DNA of 64,000 bases from Prochilodus magdalenae (Eukaryota > Chordata > Actinopteri > Characiformes > Prochilodontidae), in assembly GCA_024036415.1 (NCBI GenBank), contig JAMWET010000554.1:310501-374500 (forward strand). The letters are read 5' to 3'. Within the stretch, counting starts at the first letter, position 1. Each line of letters begins with the position of its first letter. The notes under the pieces are model-generated. The model searched no databases and was not told the DNA's origin. It saw only the letters and a list, made by a program, of their open reading frames with translations. Below are positions 1-12,200 of this stretch, piece by piece. The position numbers and the translations under genes were made by a program.

Positions 1-660
1 TCACAGCGAAGCCTTGACACAAACAAAAGCCACTGAGGTGAAGATATATGAGTATATTTATGTATATTTATATACCTCCACGTCTAATAACCAAAACTAG
101 CACTGCAGATTAGTACTAAACAGGCAAGAAGCTTAAGGCAGCTGCGCCAACATACACAAAAGCTAAAAGCTAGTGTTGGAGGTCGATGACAACCGCTAGA
201 AAGCTAAAAACATTATTAAGACTCGAAAATAACAAGAATATAATAATGTACACTACACAGTACTGCTGTAAACACAGCCATCAGTCAGTGCGCAGCAACA
301 GCTAGGGTAGCCTGCTCAACGGAGCTAGCTGGGGTAGCTAAGCAGGCTAGCGAGATATTGTTGCCAACATTTCACTCCATCTCTCTTTTACTAAGCAGCT
401 AACACCGAAAACACAGAGTTTACATCGACTACGGCACTCGGATCACACGACCAGCTAAACCACATCTACACGAATGTCACCCATCCCTGTTTTGCTCACC
501 TTTCTGTGTTTTTATCGTCCGCAAACAATACCGTCGTTTCCGCTGAGCCTCAGAAACGCGCATGCGCAGAGAACTCATACGGGTTTGGACTCCATTTCCC
601 AGAAACCTCCTCTGGTTAAACGATCCGTAACCAAGGTGCCTTTAATATGTCTACCTTAAC
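1..660. promoter_or_regulatory. Promoter-like region with NRF1 site
   Basis: No convincing coding exon is visible in this stretch. A perfect palindromic NRF1 core (GCGCATGCGC) lies at 558-567. About 20 bases further is ACTCCATTTCCCAGA, resembling the ACTACAATTCCCA element of housekeeping promoters. Several CpGs occur between 280 and 620, unlike the AT-rich flank at 660-820. A housekeeping gene transcribed leftwards out of the window would fit, but its exons are not in view, so this is inference. The small open frame starting at 474 has no recognisable similarity and is probably noise. Confidence 0.3.
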
Positions 661-929
661 ACAGCTTGAAAGTTATAAAAAACTTTATAATGATTATTTC
701 TGGGCTGTGAAATAATATCAGGATCTAATTACCATATTTCCCTCGAAATAGATTTTTTGTGGGTAATATATAAGATTATATGTATAAGGTAAACAAAGAG
801 ATGTGAATTCAAGTGAATGGGTAAAAGGGTTCAGTTCTGGCTGCTTAATGTTTGCTCAACCTCTTCAGGATCCTGGATCAGTAGCGGCAGTCGGGACAGG
901 CTGAACAAAACAAAGCTTACCACAACGGT

Positions 930-1575
930 GCACACTGTAGATCAACAATTACAGACTGTAGTCCGGTTGTTTCTCTGTATGCTTTGTTTCCCCTTTTAAC
1001 TCTATTCTTCAATAACCAGGACCCCCACAGGACCACCACAAAGCAGGCATTATGTGGGTGGTGATTCTCAGCACTGATGTGATGGTGGTGTGTTAGTGTG
1101 TGTGGTGCTGGTGTGAGTGGATCAGACACAGCAGTGCTGCTGGAGTGTTTAGACACAGTGTCCACTCACTGTCCACTCTATTAGACACTCCTACCTTGCT
1201 GGTCCACCTTGTAGATGGACAGTCAGAGACGATAGCTCATCTGCTGCTGCAGAGTGCAGTGCTGGTCATCCTCTAGTCCTTCATCAGTGGTCACAGGACG
1301 CTGCCCACAGGATGTTGTTGGCTGGATAGTTGAATTCTCAGTTTAGCAGTGAGTGTGCTGAGAATGACCCACTCCCCACATAATACCTGCTCTGTGGTGG
1401 TCCTGTGGGGTCCTGACCACTGAAGAACAGGCTTATAAAGTACACAGGGAAACAGATGGACTACAGTCTGTAATCGTAAAACTACAAAGTGCTCCTATTT
1501 AGTAGACTGAGTTGATAAAAAGAACACCAAGTGTAGAAATAAGGAGGTGTACCTAATAAAGTGGCTGGTGTGGGT
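930..1575. mobile_element. Inverted-repeat (foldback-type) element, copy 1
   Basis: The two ends are inverted copies. The left arm (about 950-1075) reads through ACAGACTGTAGTCC and CAGGACCCCCACAGGACC. The right arm (about 1355-1480) reads through GGTCCTGTGGGGTCCTGACC and GGACTACAGTCTGTAA. The centre holds sequences shared with the other copies, such as the stretch around ACCTTGCTGGTCCACCTTG. No coding capacity is visible, so this is a non-autonomous element. The superfamily is not assigned. A partial copy lies near 20.2 kb and an interrupted copy near 62.5 kb. Confidence 0.65.
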
Positions 1576-1639
1576 ATGTAAACTAAGCTGCAAAATCAGC
1601 TAGTTTTGAATTGTGATGTCACAGGAACCAACTCATCGA

Positions 1640-2860
1640 CATATATCCACCAAGTCAATCTTCAGCAGATTAAATCCCTCCACTCATACTGAAGGCCTGG
1701 TATAGCTCTGAGCGCTTCTCTGACAGAGACACCATCCAGAACAGCCAATCAGAACAGAGCTTGTTTATCTCAGGGCAGTCTTGTAGGGAAAACCACTGGC
1801 TGGTTAGTTGTAGAGAAAACTGCAGACTCATACTTTACAGTGGTGGTGTTAGTAACCAGGGGTCACATAATACAACACAAACGCAGCTACTCATAGAAGT
1901 TCTCCTTATGTAACGCTGTGCTGTAGAATAAAAGTGAAGACATCAAACTATAAACTAGCACTCATGGAATTATGCAGTCCACCCTAAAAACTCCAAAATA
2001 GAGATTTACAGGAGGATCAGCTTCCAAACCTCCTGGATTTATACACCAGCCGCTGTCTGAGGAAAACCAGGAAAAGGACTCCACCCACCCAAGCCACTGT
2101 CTGTTCTCACAGCTGCCAAGTGGGAGGAGGTTCTGAAGCATAAAGTCCAGAACCAGCCGCCTCCGAGATAGTTTCTTCCCCCCTAGTCGTCAGTCTTCTG
2201 AACAGCCAGCAGTGCTGATGCACCAGTATGTGGACCTGGTTCAGCACATCTCACCTATACCATCTACACAATGATCTCCATGGACAATCATCACTCTGCT
2301 CTTTACATTAGCATATTTACACTTACACATATAGACTTACCCACTGTTATCTTCCATCCACACTGTATATCTGTACTGTATATATATATACATCAATATT
2401 CTATGCCCTGTATGTACCCTGCATCTCTCATCTACCTCAGCCTTACCATAGGGCTATATGGAAATGTGTACATCTGCATATATCATAGTTTTTATTCATA
2501 ACTTTATATTACTGTTATATAAAACTGTATATTAGGGTAAACTGAGATTTTGTGCTTGGTATTATATATATTTATTGTCTAATGAACATTTTTTGTAGTG
2601 AAGTAATGTAAGGGAGGACGCACCTACGTTTTTACTCACCTTCACACCTGTGAAAATGTGACGTGACAATAAAAGTGATTTGATTTGATTTGGATGAATC
2701 AGCTTTCTTAACCTGCAGTGGAGCTGATAGCACAAGGTTTATTTCAAGGCAGATTTGGAGCGATTCTATTGGTCGGTCTATCATGAATATTCATTAAAGT
2801 GAAAGGGGAACTAGAGCTTTTACACTGTGCAGAAAAAGAGATCAAAGGTTTTTTTGCACA
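1640..2860 (+). repeat. Dispersed repeat 'B', copy 1, split by a LINE
   Basis: The flanks at 1640-2015 and 2706-2860 match copies at 5865-6360 and 8685-9040, and, inverted, 40130-40420. Shared landmarks include ACTCATAGAAG, CTGTAGAATAAAAG, GGAATTATGCAGTCCA, CTTAACCTGCAGTGGAG and AAAGGGGAACTAGA. The two halves join smoothly once the LINE at 2024-2697 is removed. The family is not identified and shows no coding frame. Confidence 0.55.
2024..2697 (+). mobile_element. 5'-truncated LINE 3' end with TGATT tail
   Basis: The left part conceptually resembles, with breaks, the C-terminal tail of fish non-LTR reverse transcriptases. The rest is AT-rich 3'UTR ending in GTGACAATAAAAG followed by TGATT repeats, a typical LINE tail. 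An 8-bp target-site duplication ATCAGCTT flanks it at 2016-2023 and 2698-2705. The host sequence is repeat 'B', whose other copies lack the insert. The duplication and tail together make this a retrotransposition footprint. Confidence 0.65.
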
Positions 2861-3039
2861 GAGGGTTTTTAATGACGCTGCAGCTTTTATCACTTTTCAT
2901 CTGTCTGGAAGAACTTTTTGCAGATAAGCTTCTGTGGTCTTCTAAAATCTGTGTGGTATCTCTAATTCCATCAGTAAGACATGTGAACCGGTTCTAGGCA
3001 GTTCCTAATCCTGCTGAACAAAGACCACAGCACACACCA

Positions 3040-3210
3040 GCACACATTCCAATGTATCTCTAAGCTGACTTGTGCTGGTCTAATGCTGGTCTGGTGATGG
3101 GTTAGTTGGCCATGTCGCTTGACCAGTATACCAGCAACCAAAACACAACATATGCTGGTTTTGGTGGTGATCAGAAATGCTGGTCTATGCTGGAACAGAG
3201 ATTTAAACTT
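3040..3210. repeat. Degenerate TGCTGGT-type repeat
   Basis: Words such as TGCTGGTC, CCAGCA and CCAGTATACCAGC recur on both strands over about 170 bases. It is a diverged short-period repeat without a clear unit. Confidence 0.4.
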
Positions 3211-3309
3211 CAGCACTTCTCCTGGCACTGGAGATCTACCACCCTCTAGAGTTTGGTTCCAACCCTAATTCAACACTCATGAACCAGGTAACAAAGGCTT
3301 TAAGGTGCA

Positions 3310-5372
3310 CCTGAACACATTACACTTACTGAGTTACTGTACACCGACACGCTACTTACAGCACACTAACACATTACACTTACTGAGTTACTGTACACCG
3401 ACACGCTACTTACAGTACACTAACACATTACACTTACTGAGTTACTGTACACCAACACGCTACTTACAGCACACTAACACATTACACTTACTGAGTTACT
3501 GTACACCAACACGCTACTTACAGCACACTAACACATTATACTTACTGAGTTACAGTACACCAACACGCTACTTACAGCACACTAACACATTACACTTACT
3601 GAGTTACTGTACACCGACATGCTAAAGGCCACTAACGCATTACACTTACTGAGTTACTGTACACCAACACACTACTTACAGCACACTAACGCATTACACT
3701 TACTGAGTTACTGTACACCAACACAATACTTACAGTACACTAACACATTACACTTACTGAGTTACTGTACACCAACACGCTACTTACAGCACACTAACGC
3801 ATTACACTTACTGAGTTACTGTACACCGACACGCTACTTACAGTACACTAACGCATTACACTTACTGAGTTACTGTACACCGACACGCTACTTACAGCAC
3901 ACTAACACATTACACTTACTGAGTTACTGTACACCGACACGCTACTTACAGCACACTAACACATTACACTTACTGAGTTACTGTACACCGACACGCTACT
4001 TACAGCACACTAACGCATTACACTTACTGAGTTACTGTACACCAACACACTACTTACAGCACACTAACACATTACACTTACTGAGTTACTGTACACCAAC
4101 ACGCTACTTACAGCACACTAACACATTACACTTACTGAGTTACTGTACACCAACACACTACTTACAGCACACTAACACATTACACTTACTGAGTTACTGT
4201 ACACCAACACACTACTTACAGCACACTAACACATTACACTTACTGAGTTACTGTACACCATCACACTACTTACAGCACACTAACACATTACACTTACTGA
4301 GTTACTGTACACCAACACACTACTTACAGCACACTAACGCATTACACTTACTGAGTTACTGTACACCAACACACTACTTACAGCACACTAACGCATTACA
4401 CTTACTGAGTTTACTGTACACCAACACACTACTTACAGCACACTAACACATTACACTTACTGATTACTGTACACCAACACAACTACTTACAGCACACTAA
4501 CACATTACACTTACTGAGTTTTACTGTACACCAACACACTACTTACAGCACACTAACGCATTACACTTACTGAGTTACTGTACACCAACACACTACTTAC
4601 AGCACACTAACACATTACACTTACTGAGTTTACTGTACACCAACACACTACTTACAGCACACTAACACATTACTTACTTAGTTACTGTACACCAACACGC
4701 TACTTACAGTAGTACTAACTAACACATTACACTTACTGAGTTACTGTACACCAACACACTACTACTACAATACACTAACACATTACACTTACTGAGTTAC
4801 TGTACACCAACACACTACTTACAGCACACTAACGCATTACACTTACTGAGTTACTGAACACCAACACACTACTTACAGCACACTAACGCATTACACTTAC
4901 TGAGCTACTGTACACCAACACGCTACTTACAGTACACTAACACATTACACTTACTGAGCTACTGCACACCAACACACTACTTACAGTACACTAACGCATT
5001 ACACTTACTGAGTTACTGTACACTAACACACTACTTACAGTACACTAACGCATTACACTTACTGAGTTACTGTACACCAACACACTACTTACAGTACACT
5101 AACACATTACACTTACTGAGTTACTGTACACCATCACACTACTTACAGCACACTAACACATTACACTTACTGAGTTACTGTACACCAACACACTACTTAC
5201 AGTACACTAACACATTACACTTACTGAGTTACTGTACACCAACATGCTACTTACAGTACACTAACACATTACACTTACTGAGTTACTGTACACCAACACA
5301 CTACTTACAGTACACTAACACATTACACTTATTGAGTTACTGTACACCAACACACTACTTACAGTACACTAA
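3310..5372 (+). repeat. 54-bp minisatellite, about 38 copies
   Basis: The unit contains TTACACTTACTGAGTTACTG and ACGCTACTTACAGCACACTA and repeats every 54 bases; the word AACACATT recurs at 3314 and 3368. Because 54 is a multiple of three, the array stays open in one frame and gives open frames of 106 and 275 codons with an 18-residue period. The units are very uniform to about 4400; after that, 1-2 base indels and small deletions appear. The array ends about 150 bases beyond the MGST3 poly(A) signal, in its 3' flank. Confidence 0.95.
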
Positions 5373-5518
5373 TAGAACCTGTTTCTTTACTAAGGAATCC
5401 TTGAAGAACGGTCATTTTAAGTGTGCACAGATTCTGTTTTTAGTTCTTTGTGCGAGTTTGTTTGCAGTCCACAGATAAAACCCAGGCCAAATGACATGTT
5501 TCAAACCAGAGAAGATAT

Positions 5519-5524
5519 TTTATT
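5519..5524 (-). promoter_or_regulatory. MGST3: MGST3 poly(A) signal (AATAAA)
   Basis: The plus strand reads TTTATT, which is AATAAA on the minus strand. It lies about 200 bases past the MGST3 stop codon, a plausible 3'UTR length. Confidence 0.55.
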
Positions 5525-5720
5525 CAGATTAAGATGACATGCATGTTAATGGCATAAACAAAACACATGAAACATGTATCTTAAACATACAAATATGCTC
5601 ATATAGTGGTCTATGGAATTCATTTTCACATTTTGTGTCTAAAAATGGATATTAAAAGTGAAAAGAAAGAAAAAAACCACTTGGTCAGTGCTATTAATGG
5701 GGTTGGTTCTCAAAAGGGTT

Positions 5721-5821
5721 TTAGAAGACCCCTAGAAGTTGCAGGGCAACAGAAATGGACAGGAAGATCACTCCGAAAAGGCCGATGTAACCATAGCTCC
5801 CGTTCATCCTCTTGACGGGGT
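5721..5821 (-). CDS. MGST3: MGST3 coding exon 4 with stop
   Basis: After the acceptor TTTTTAG it reads NPVKRMNGSYGYIGLFGVIF and continues to LQLLGVF and a TAA stop at 5721-5723. It aligns with the last membrane helix of human MGST3 but stops about 12 residues earlier. Confidence 0.92.
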
Positions 5822-8800
5822 CTAAAAAGGGGAAAGGGAAGAACAAGTAAAAATCAGGAAGCAGGAAATCACTTGCACAGCTACTACTAAAATATGGGGA
5901 ATGTGCTACTGCAGCAGTGAGGGAGTCTTACTAGCTCCAACCACACAATCTAAAAAGTGTTCTAACAGCCCCATTAACCACCACCACATGAACGTCACTT
6001 TACTCTAAGCTCCTAGAAGTTCGAACAGCCCTGGTCGAATGACTGTTTTGAAAATAAGTTTATCCTCTACAGAGAACCGAAAGGCCTAGAACAGTACCAG
6101 TCAAATGTTTAAGCACGGCCACTCATAGAAGGTTCTCTTTGTTTATCATAATGCTTTACTGTAGAATAAAAGACATCAAACTTTGAAATAGCATTCAAGG
6201 AATTATACAGTCCACTTTAAAACTTTACAGTAGGATAAAACAGCCATCTTAACCTGCAGTGGAGGCTGACAGAACAGTTTTGGATCAATTCTATTAGCTT
6301 GTCCATCATAAATATTTGCAAAAATTAAAAGGGGAACTAGAACTTTTAAAACAACGAAAAATCAGATTTATTTATTTATTTATTTTGGCACAGCAATAAA
6401 GTATATCATCACTGTCCAATGAAAAACAGGCATCTCTATTTTTGTTGATTTTGTTGATACATACTTTTATGTATCCTTTAAACAAAGCAGCTGCTGTTTA
6501 CACTGTGTAAACATTTCATGATGAATGGACTCTGGATTAAAAAATTGCTTGGATAAACGTCTGGTTCCATTGACTTCCATTGAAGTTAACCCATAAAAGC
6601 CCAGAGGGACGTATGTGTCACAAGCCTTTTAAAAGTCTGTAAGTTCTTTATACAGGTTTATCCTCCACCTGAACACATGGAGACCCTGAGTGACCTATAC
6701 CCAACATCCTGGATGCAGTCACATGACAGTTGGTGAACATATGACCTCATTTAGAAAATGGCGATGTGCTTGGTTAGTGCAGTTAGAGACAAAACCAGCT
6801 CATTTTACAGTCTTGTTTTTGTACCCATGGGCGTGGTAGTGGGGGGAAAAGTGGACCTGACTACCCAGGGCCCAAAAAGGGAGAGGGGCCCATTTTTTTT
6901 GCTCACATTCCTCGTGTACTGGCATGGATAGGGGCCCACTGACATTGAGAGTGTACAGGGCCCAGAATTTGCTGCTACGCCCCTGTTTGTACCTATAAGG
7001 TTTCAACCTGTTTCAGAGCTCAAATGTTCATATATCCATATTCTATATTACATATACCCATATTCTATATTACATATACCCATATTCTATATTACATATA
7101 CTCATATTCTATATTACATATACCTATATTCTATATAGCACTATATTCTATATTACACACCCCATATTCTATATTACATACCCATATTAACATATATTAC
7201 ATTACATACACCCATATATCTATTCTATTCTATATTACATATACCTATATTCTATATTACACATACCCATATTCTATATGACACATACCCATATTCTATC
7301 ACATATACCCATATCTATCACACACATACCCATATTATACATTACACATACCCATATTCTATATTACATATACCCATATCTGTATTACACATACCCATAT
7401 CTAAATTACACATACCCATATTCTATATTACATATACCCATATTCTATATCACATATACCCATATTCTATATTACATATACCCATATTCTATATTACACA
7501 TACCCATATTCTATATTACATATACCCATTCTGATGCCATTTCTAGAACACCATGATGGAATACCAGTTATGAAACTGTTGTTGTTGTGACATATGCTAC
7601 CAGTATTATGACCCAATAATACTTACAGAAGACGCCATGTGACCTCTTTGTCACAATAAGACTGATCTTTTATGATCTTATAACTGACCCTTCATTATTT
7701 TCCCTTAACAGGAAATGGGTCTGGGGTTTATGGGGTAAAGTAGGTTTTTGCCCTCTCCTGTAAAGTAGCTATTTTGGAGACGCTTGTTTTTATTTGGACA
7801 GGAACACATATATTAGAGGTGACAGAAATGCCCAAGATAGAATACTGTGGTACGTCAAGCGTATATGTGGTCTAACAGGATCTGTACTGGTTCAGACTCT
7901 CATCAGTTGGAGCTATTAAGTGTGAGCTTGTAGAGTAAGATCACCAAGAACATTCAGTTAGGTGGGTGTGTCTGGTACTGTATATGATTTCGATGTACAC
8001 AGCACTGGCTCTGAAAACAGGTAACAAAATGGCTCAGGCACACAACACTATTCTAGCCAATCATGCGCAGGGCTGGGGGGGAAGAGGAGGGTCTACGTGC
8101 AGAACTCGGAAAAGGACAAAGAGTCATATTAACATTAGTGAGGTGCTTCAACAGAGCCTGAAGTCAGCTTTCCTATTTGCCAGCTTCTAAATCGTGTTCA
8201 TAGCTTTACTTAGGTGCAACAACGAAACTTTGATTTGAAACTTTAGAGCCTCAAACACAGATCAATCACTAAAACCGTAGTTTAGTCCCCGCGCTCTCTC
8301 GCCGTCTCCCTTCCTGAGGAATCATGCGGAGACACTTGTGCACCCTCTGGTGGCGACAACAAAGCAGCGTCACTGTTCTTGCAGTGGAAATGGCACCAGG
8401 GCTGCCACTACAAAGCGGAAGTCTGAAAATGGGCTGCTATATCGACCATGTATATTACCTTTCCACTGAGAATTGTTATATTGCAGTAAATATAGTTATC
8501 GCTTTATCGCCCAGCCTTATATGAACATACCACACTATACTGTGAAACCGGGATGGCTCTGAAACATTGTTTTAGCTGGCTAATGCAACTGGGAGATTAT
8601 ATATAGTTGGTTTTCTGTGGACAGCAACTAAATATATATATATATATATAAATAAGAATTCTGTCAAATCGCTAAGGAAGCAAGGAATCACTTACACAGC
8701 TACTACTAAAATATGGAGAATATGCTACTGCAGCAGTAAAGGCATCTTGGTAGCTCCAACCACACAATCTAAAAAGACTAACTTCTACTAACCCCATTAA

Positions 8801-9163
8801 CCACCACCACCTGCTGCTGCTGCTGAGCTTCACTTTACTCTGAGCTTCCGGAAGGTTGAATGGCTGGTTGGTTCAAGTGAAAATAAATTCATCCTCTACA
8901 GAGAACCTAAAGGCCTAGAACCAGTCAACAGAACAGTACCTGTTAAAAGTTTAAACACGGCTACTCATAGAAGGTCTTCCTATTCCTAAAAAGCACTTGT
9001 GGAATTATGCAGTTCATCTTAAAAACCTCCAAAAACGAGGTTTATATATATAAACTGCTTATTTTTTTACATGATTGTTTTCTATATTGCAGTTGATGGA
9101 CAAATACTGAGGGATGCAATTCCAGGTAGGGAATATTTTACAACTTGACAAATAACATAATTG

Positions 9164-9202
<39 letters not shown>

Positions 9203-12200
9203 TGAGTTTTATGCCTGAATTCCCCTTTAACTTTGCTGTTGCAAATTTGAAGAATGATAAATGCGAAGCAGTAAAACAGTAATAAAATGGAACCCAAGGT
9301 AGGTTCAGTGCACTTACAGTCGAAGCAAATTTATTATTTCTATTACTATTATTATTATTATTATTATTATTTTTGTAATTTAACTTCAGTCCAAAGTTCT
9401 ATCAAACCCACTGTCTACATTGCTTTAACAAACAGGCTCTTACTGTCTAATTATATTTGTGTAATCTGGGATTATCAGGTGGATTTACTATAATACATGT
9501 TTGACAGGCATTTACAGGGGTTGCTTTGGGCTCGTAGGCTGTTAAGCCCGTCATCAAGCCACTTATGACAAGCGATTTCGTTCTATTTTAGACAGCTTTA
9601 GGGACTTACTGCTGAACAATGTTTACATATCACTTGCTATGTAATCCTGTCTAAGCCTGTAACTACTTGTGGTCAACGGTAGGGTCAACCGACCCATATG
9701 AAGGAAGCCAGTCATTTCCTGCTATGGCAAAGATTTGCAGAGCACATAGCAAATTCAAAGGTCCTGTTGTTTTTGGGTGAATGGCGTTTTGAGTATAAAC
9801 AGTAAAATGTGATTTTAAAAAACAAACAAATGAACAAACATGAACCTGAAAAGACTCACTGATGCCAACTTTCCACTGACACTCCTGCTTTGTCATGAAC
9901 TCCTTGGAACTGGCTGTTTAGGGTACTACTGTAGTCTTACTGCAGTTTCAGTTAGCTCCAGGACAATGAAGGAGGGCAACGCCCAGTTGTGTGATCCTAT
10001 CTCTAGGTTCACATGTTTTGCTGCTCTGAGACTGAAACATGGCAAATATGCATGGAAGACAAACATCAGGCTCCCCTCCGTCCTGCCACCCTGGTCATGG
10101 AAATGATTTCCCTTGCTGCCCGAACAGCACACTGTCACGCTGTCTTCAAACACCAGCTGAAGACCAAATCTTCAAAAAGCACTTAAACGATCTAAACGCT
10201 TTTACTGTACTGCACTTGTACTACGTTTAACCATGTAGTTTTCTTTCTAGCTATCTGCACTGGCTTTTGTTTCTGCCCATGTTTGAGCTCAAAGGTAGAT
10301 TGGACTCTAACGTTCGCTCTGGATAAAAAGTAGATGCTGTAAATGTAAGTGTACTTCTATTGGACAAATAGAAATAGATTCTCAACTCTCACAACTAAGT
10401 AATAGTGGTGTAATAACGTCTAAATTTGGGTTCAAAATGCTTTCTGAATCTGTAAATTCTTTAAATGTAACATTAAAAACGTCGTGTTGACTGCTACCGT
10501 CAACCTACGAAGGTGCTGGCTTGAAACACTATGCTAGTTTTTGTTTGACGTTGTTAGGATAATATAAACGATTTGATATTTACACATGCCCCAATGTATC
10601 TCTAAAGACTAAATATACTAGGGAGGTAGGAGAGGGTCAAACTGACCGAAGGGTTAGAAAGAAACAGACAGAAATTTGTTAATGTGGTATATATAGGCAA
10701 AAACAAAGGTATTCAGAAATTCCCAAAACAGCCCAAAGCAAAGACTCCCGAGGTTTAAACAAAGTTAAGGCACATGCCAGACGCTTCATCTTGACTGAGA
10801 ACTGTGTATGGAATGCATGGGGGCAAATATTCAGTGCTATTCTGAGCTTTTCACTACACTAACACAGCTGGATGTGAAATTAGGTCTTTATAGGACAGCA
10901 AGGACACAACAGCTAACATATATACACAACACAATAGACAACAATAGAACAACCAGTAAACTGAATCTTACTGCCAGTGTAGTATCCCCAGGCATAGGAG
11001 AACCTGCTGGTCACCCAGATGACCCCCAGGACTGAGGCCACAGTCTACAGTGAAAGGAAATGATAAAGAAATGCATTAAACCAGGACAGCGTGATGTGCT
11101 TGCTTCAGATATCATTATATAATCATGTACAGTGAGTCTTTGGCAATCAAAATGGATTACCCTGTTAAACATCAACTACCTAGAAAGCCGTACTGCCACA
11201 CTGACGTAACCCAAACCCCAGCACTGCCGACATTTTAGAATAACAGGGTGTCGAAAAGTTCAACACGGACCAACTTCAAGCAACATAATAATACAACCCT
11301 GACCCCAAGGCTGCGTTAAAGTGATCTACTCACTGGGTACACAAGTGCAGCGATGGTCTGGAAAACCAGCCACTGAGGGTAGACTTCCAGCGTGTTCTGA
11401 TGAGCTCTCTGAATGCAGTTGAACACGTCCTCCTTATCGCTGTACATGGTGGGGTACTGCAAACATCCATGACAAACAGATAAGGTGAGGAGGTCAAAGT
11501 CTTAATCTGATTCACGCAAATTTAAAATATCTTAAATGCATTTCATACAAGCAAATTCCAGAGCCTAAAAGATCATTTCACTGAACTGAGTGCTGCCTGA
11601 CGGACTCATTTTGTATAGCACACTCAAGATACATGCGAGTTCTTTTAGTTTTCAAATTGTGTACTTAATTTAATCATTAGGCTGTAAACTATTCAGGGTG
11701 GTGGGATGTAAATGCTTCCTTGTATAGAAACTCATTGATTTTCCGTACAGCGGTGGTGATGGGAAGCAGGAGCTGCATCTGCATACTGTCTTATAGGTAC
11801 TGCACCTATATGAATGTTTTTAACCTAATATTTATAATAATAAAACACTGTATCTGTGTCAGACAATGTATTCATAAACATTAAATTCTCATTGGATGTC
11901 TGGTTCCTGTTACGGCTGCTGTAAATAATTCTGACTCTCTGAATGGCTTTTTGCAGCTTGATGACTTAATTATGCAAATTCGTTCTTTTCGACGATTTTC
12001 TCTTACAGTTCCTACATAAAACTGGTTCAGGGCCAACATGGCAAAAAGGATGTGGTGTGACTGTGATATGTAATCCACATATGTAACTCGAATGTTGAAT
12101 ATTAGTTGCTGTTGAAGCAAAACCAAATTTTTCGGTTTTGATTATAATTTGAAAGTACTTCTGGTTCTTTTTATATTGTGTGGGGATTTCATTATGAATG

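Noticed and set aside
3305..4446. Long plus-strand open frames (106 and 275 codons) with an 18-residue repeat, at first like a repeat protein
   Set aside because: They coincide with a 54-bp minisatellite. A period divisible by three keeps the frame open automatically, and there is no promoter, splice or family signal.
3305..5372. CRISPR-like array
   Set aside because: The units are contiguous without unique spacers and the genome is vertebrate.
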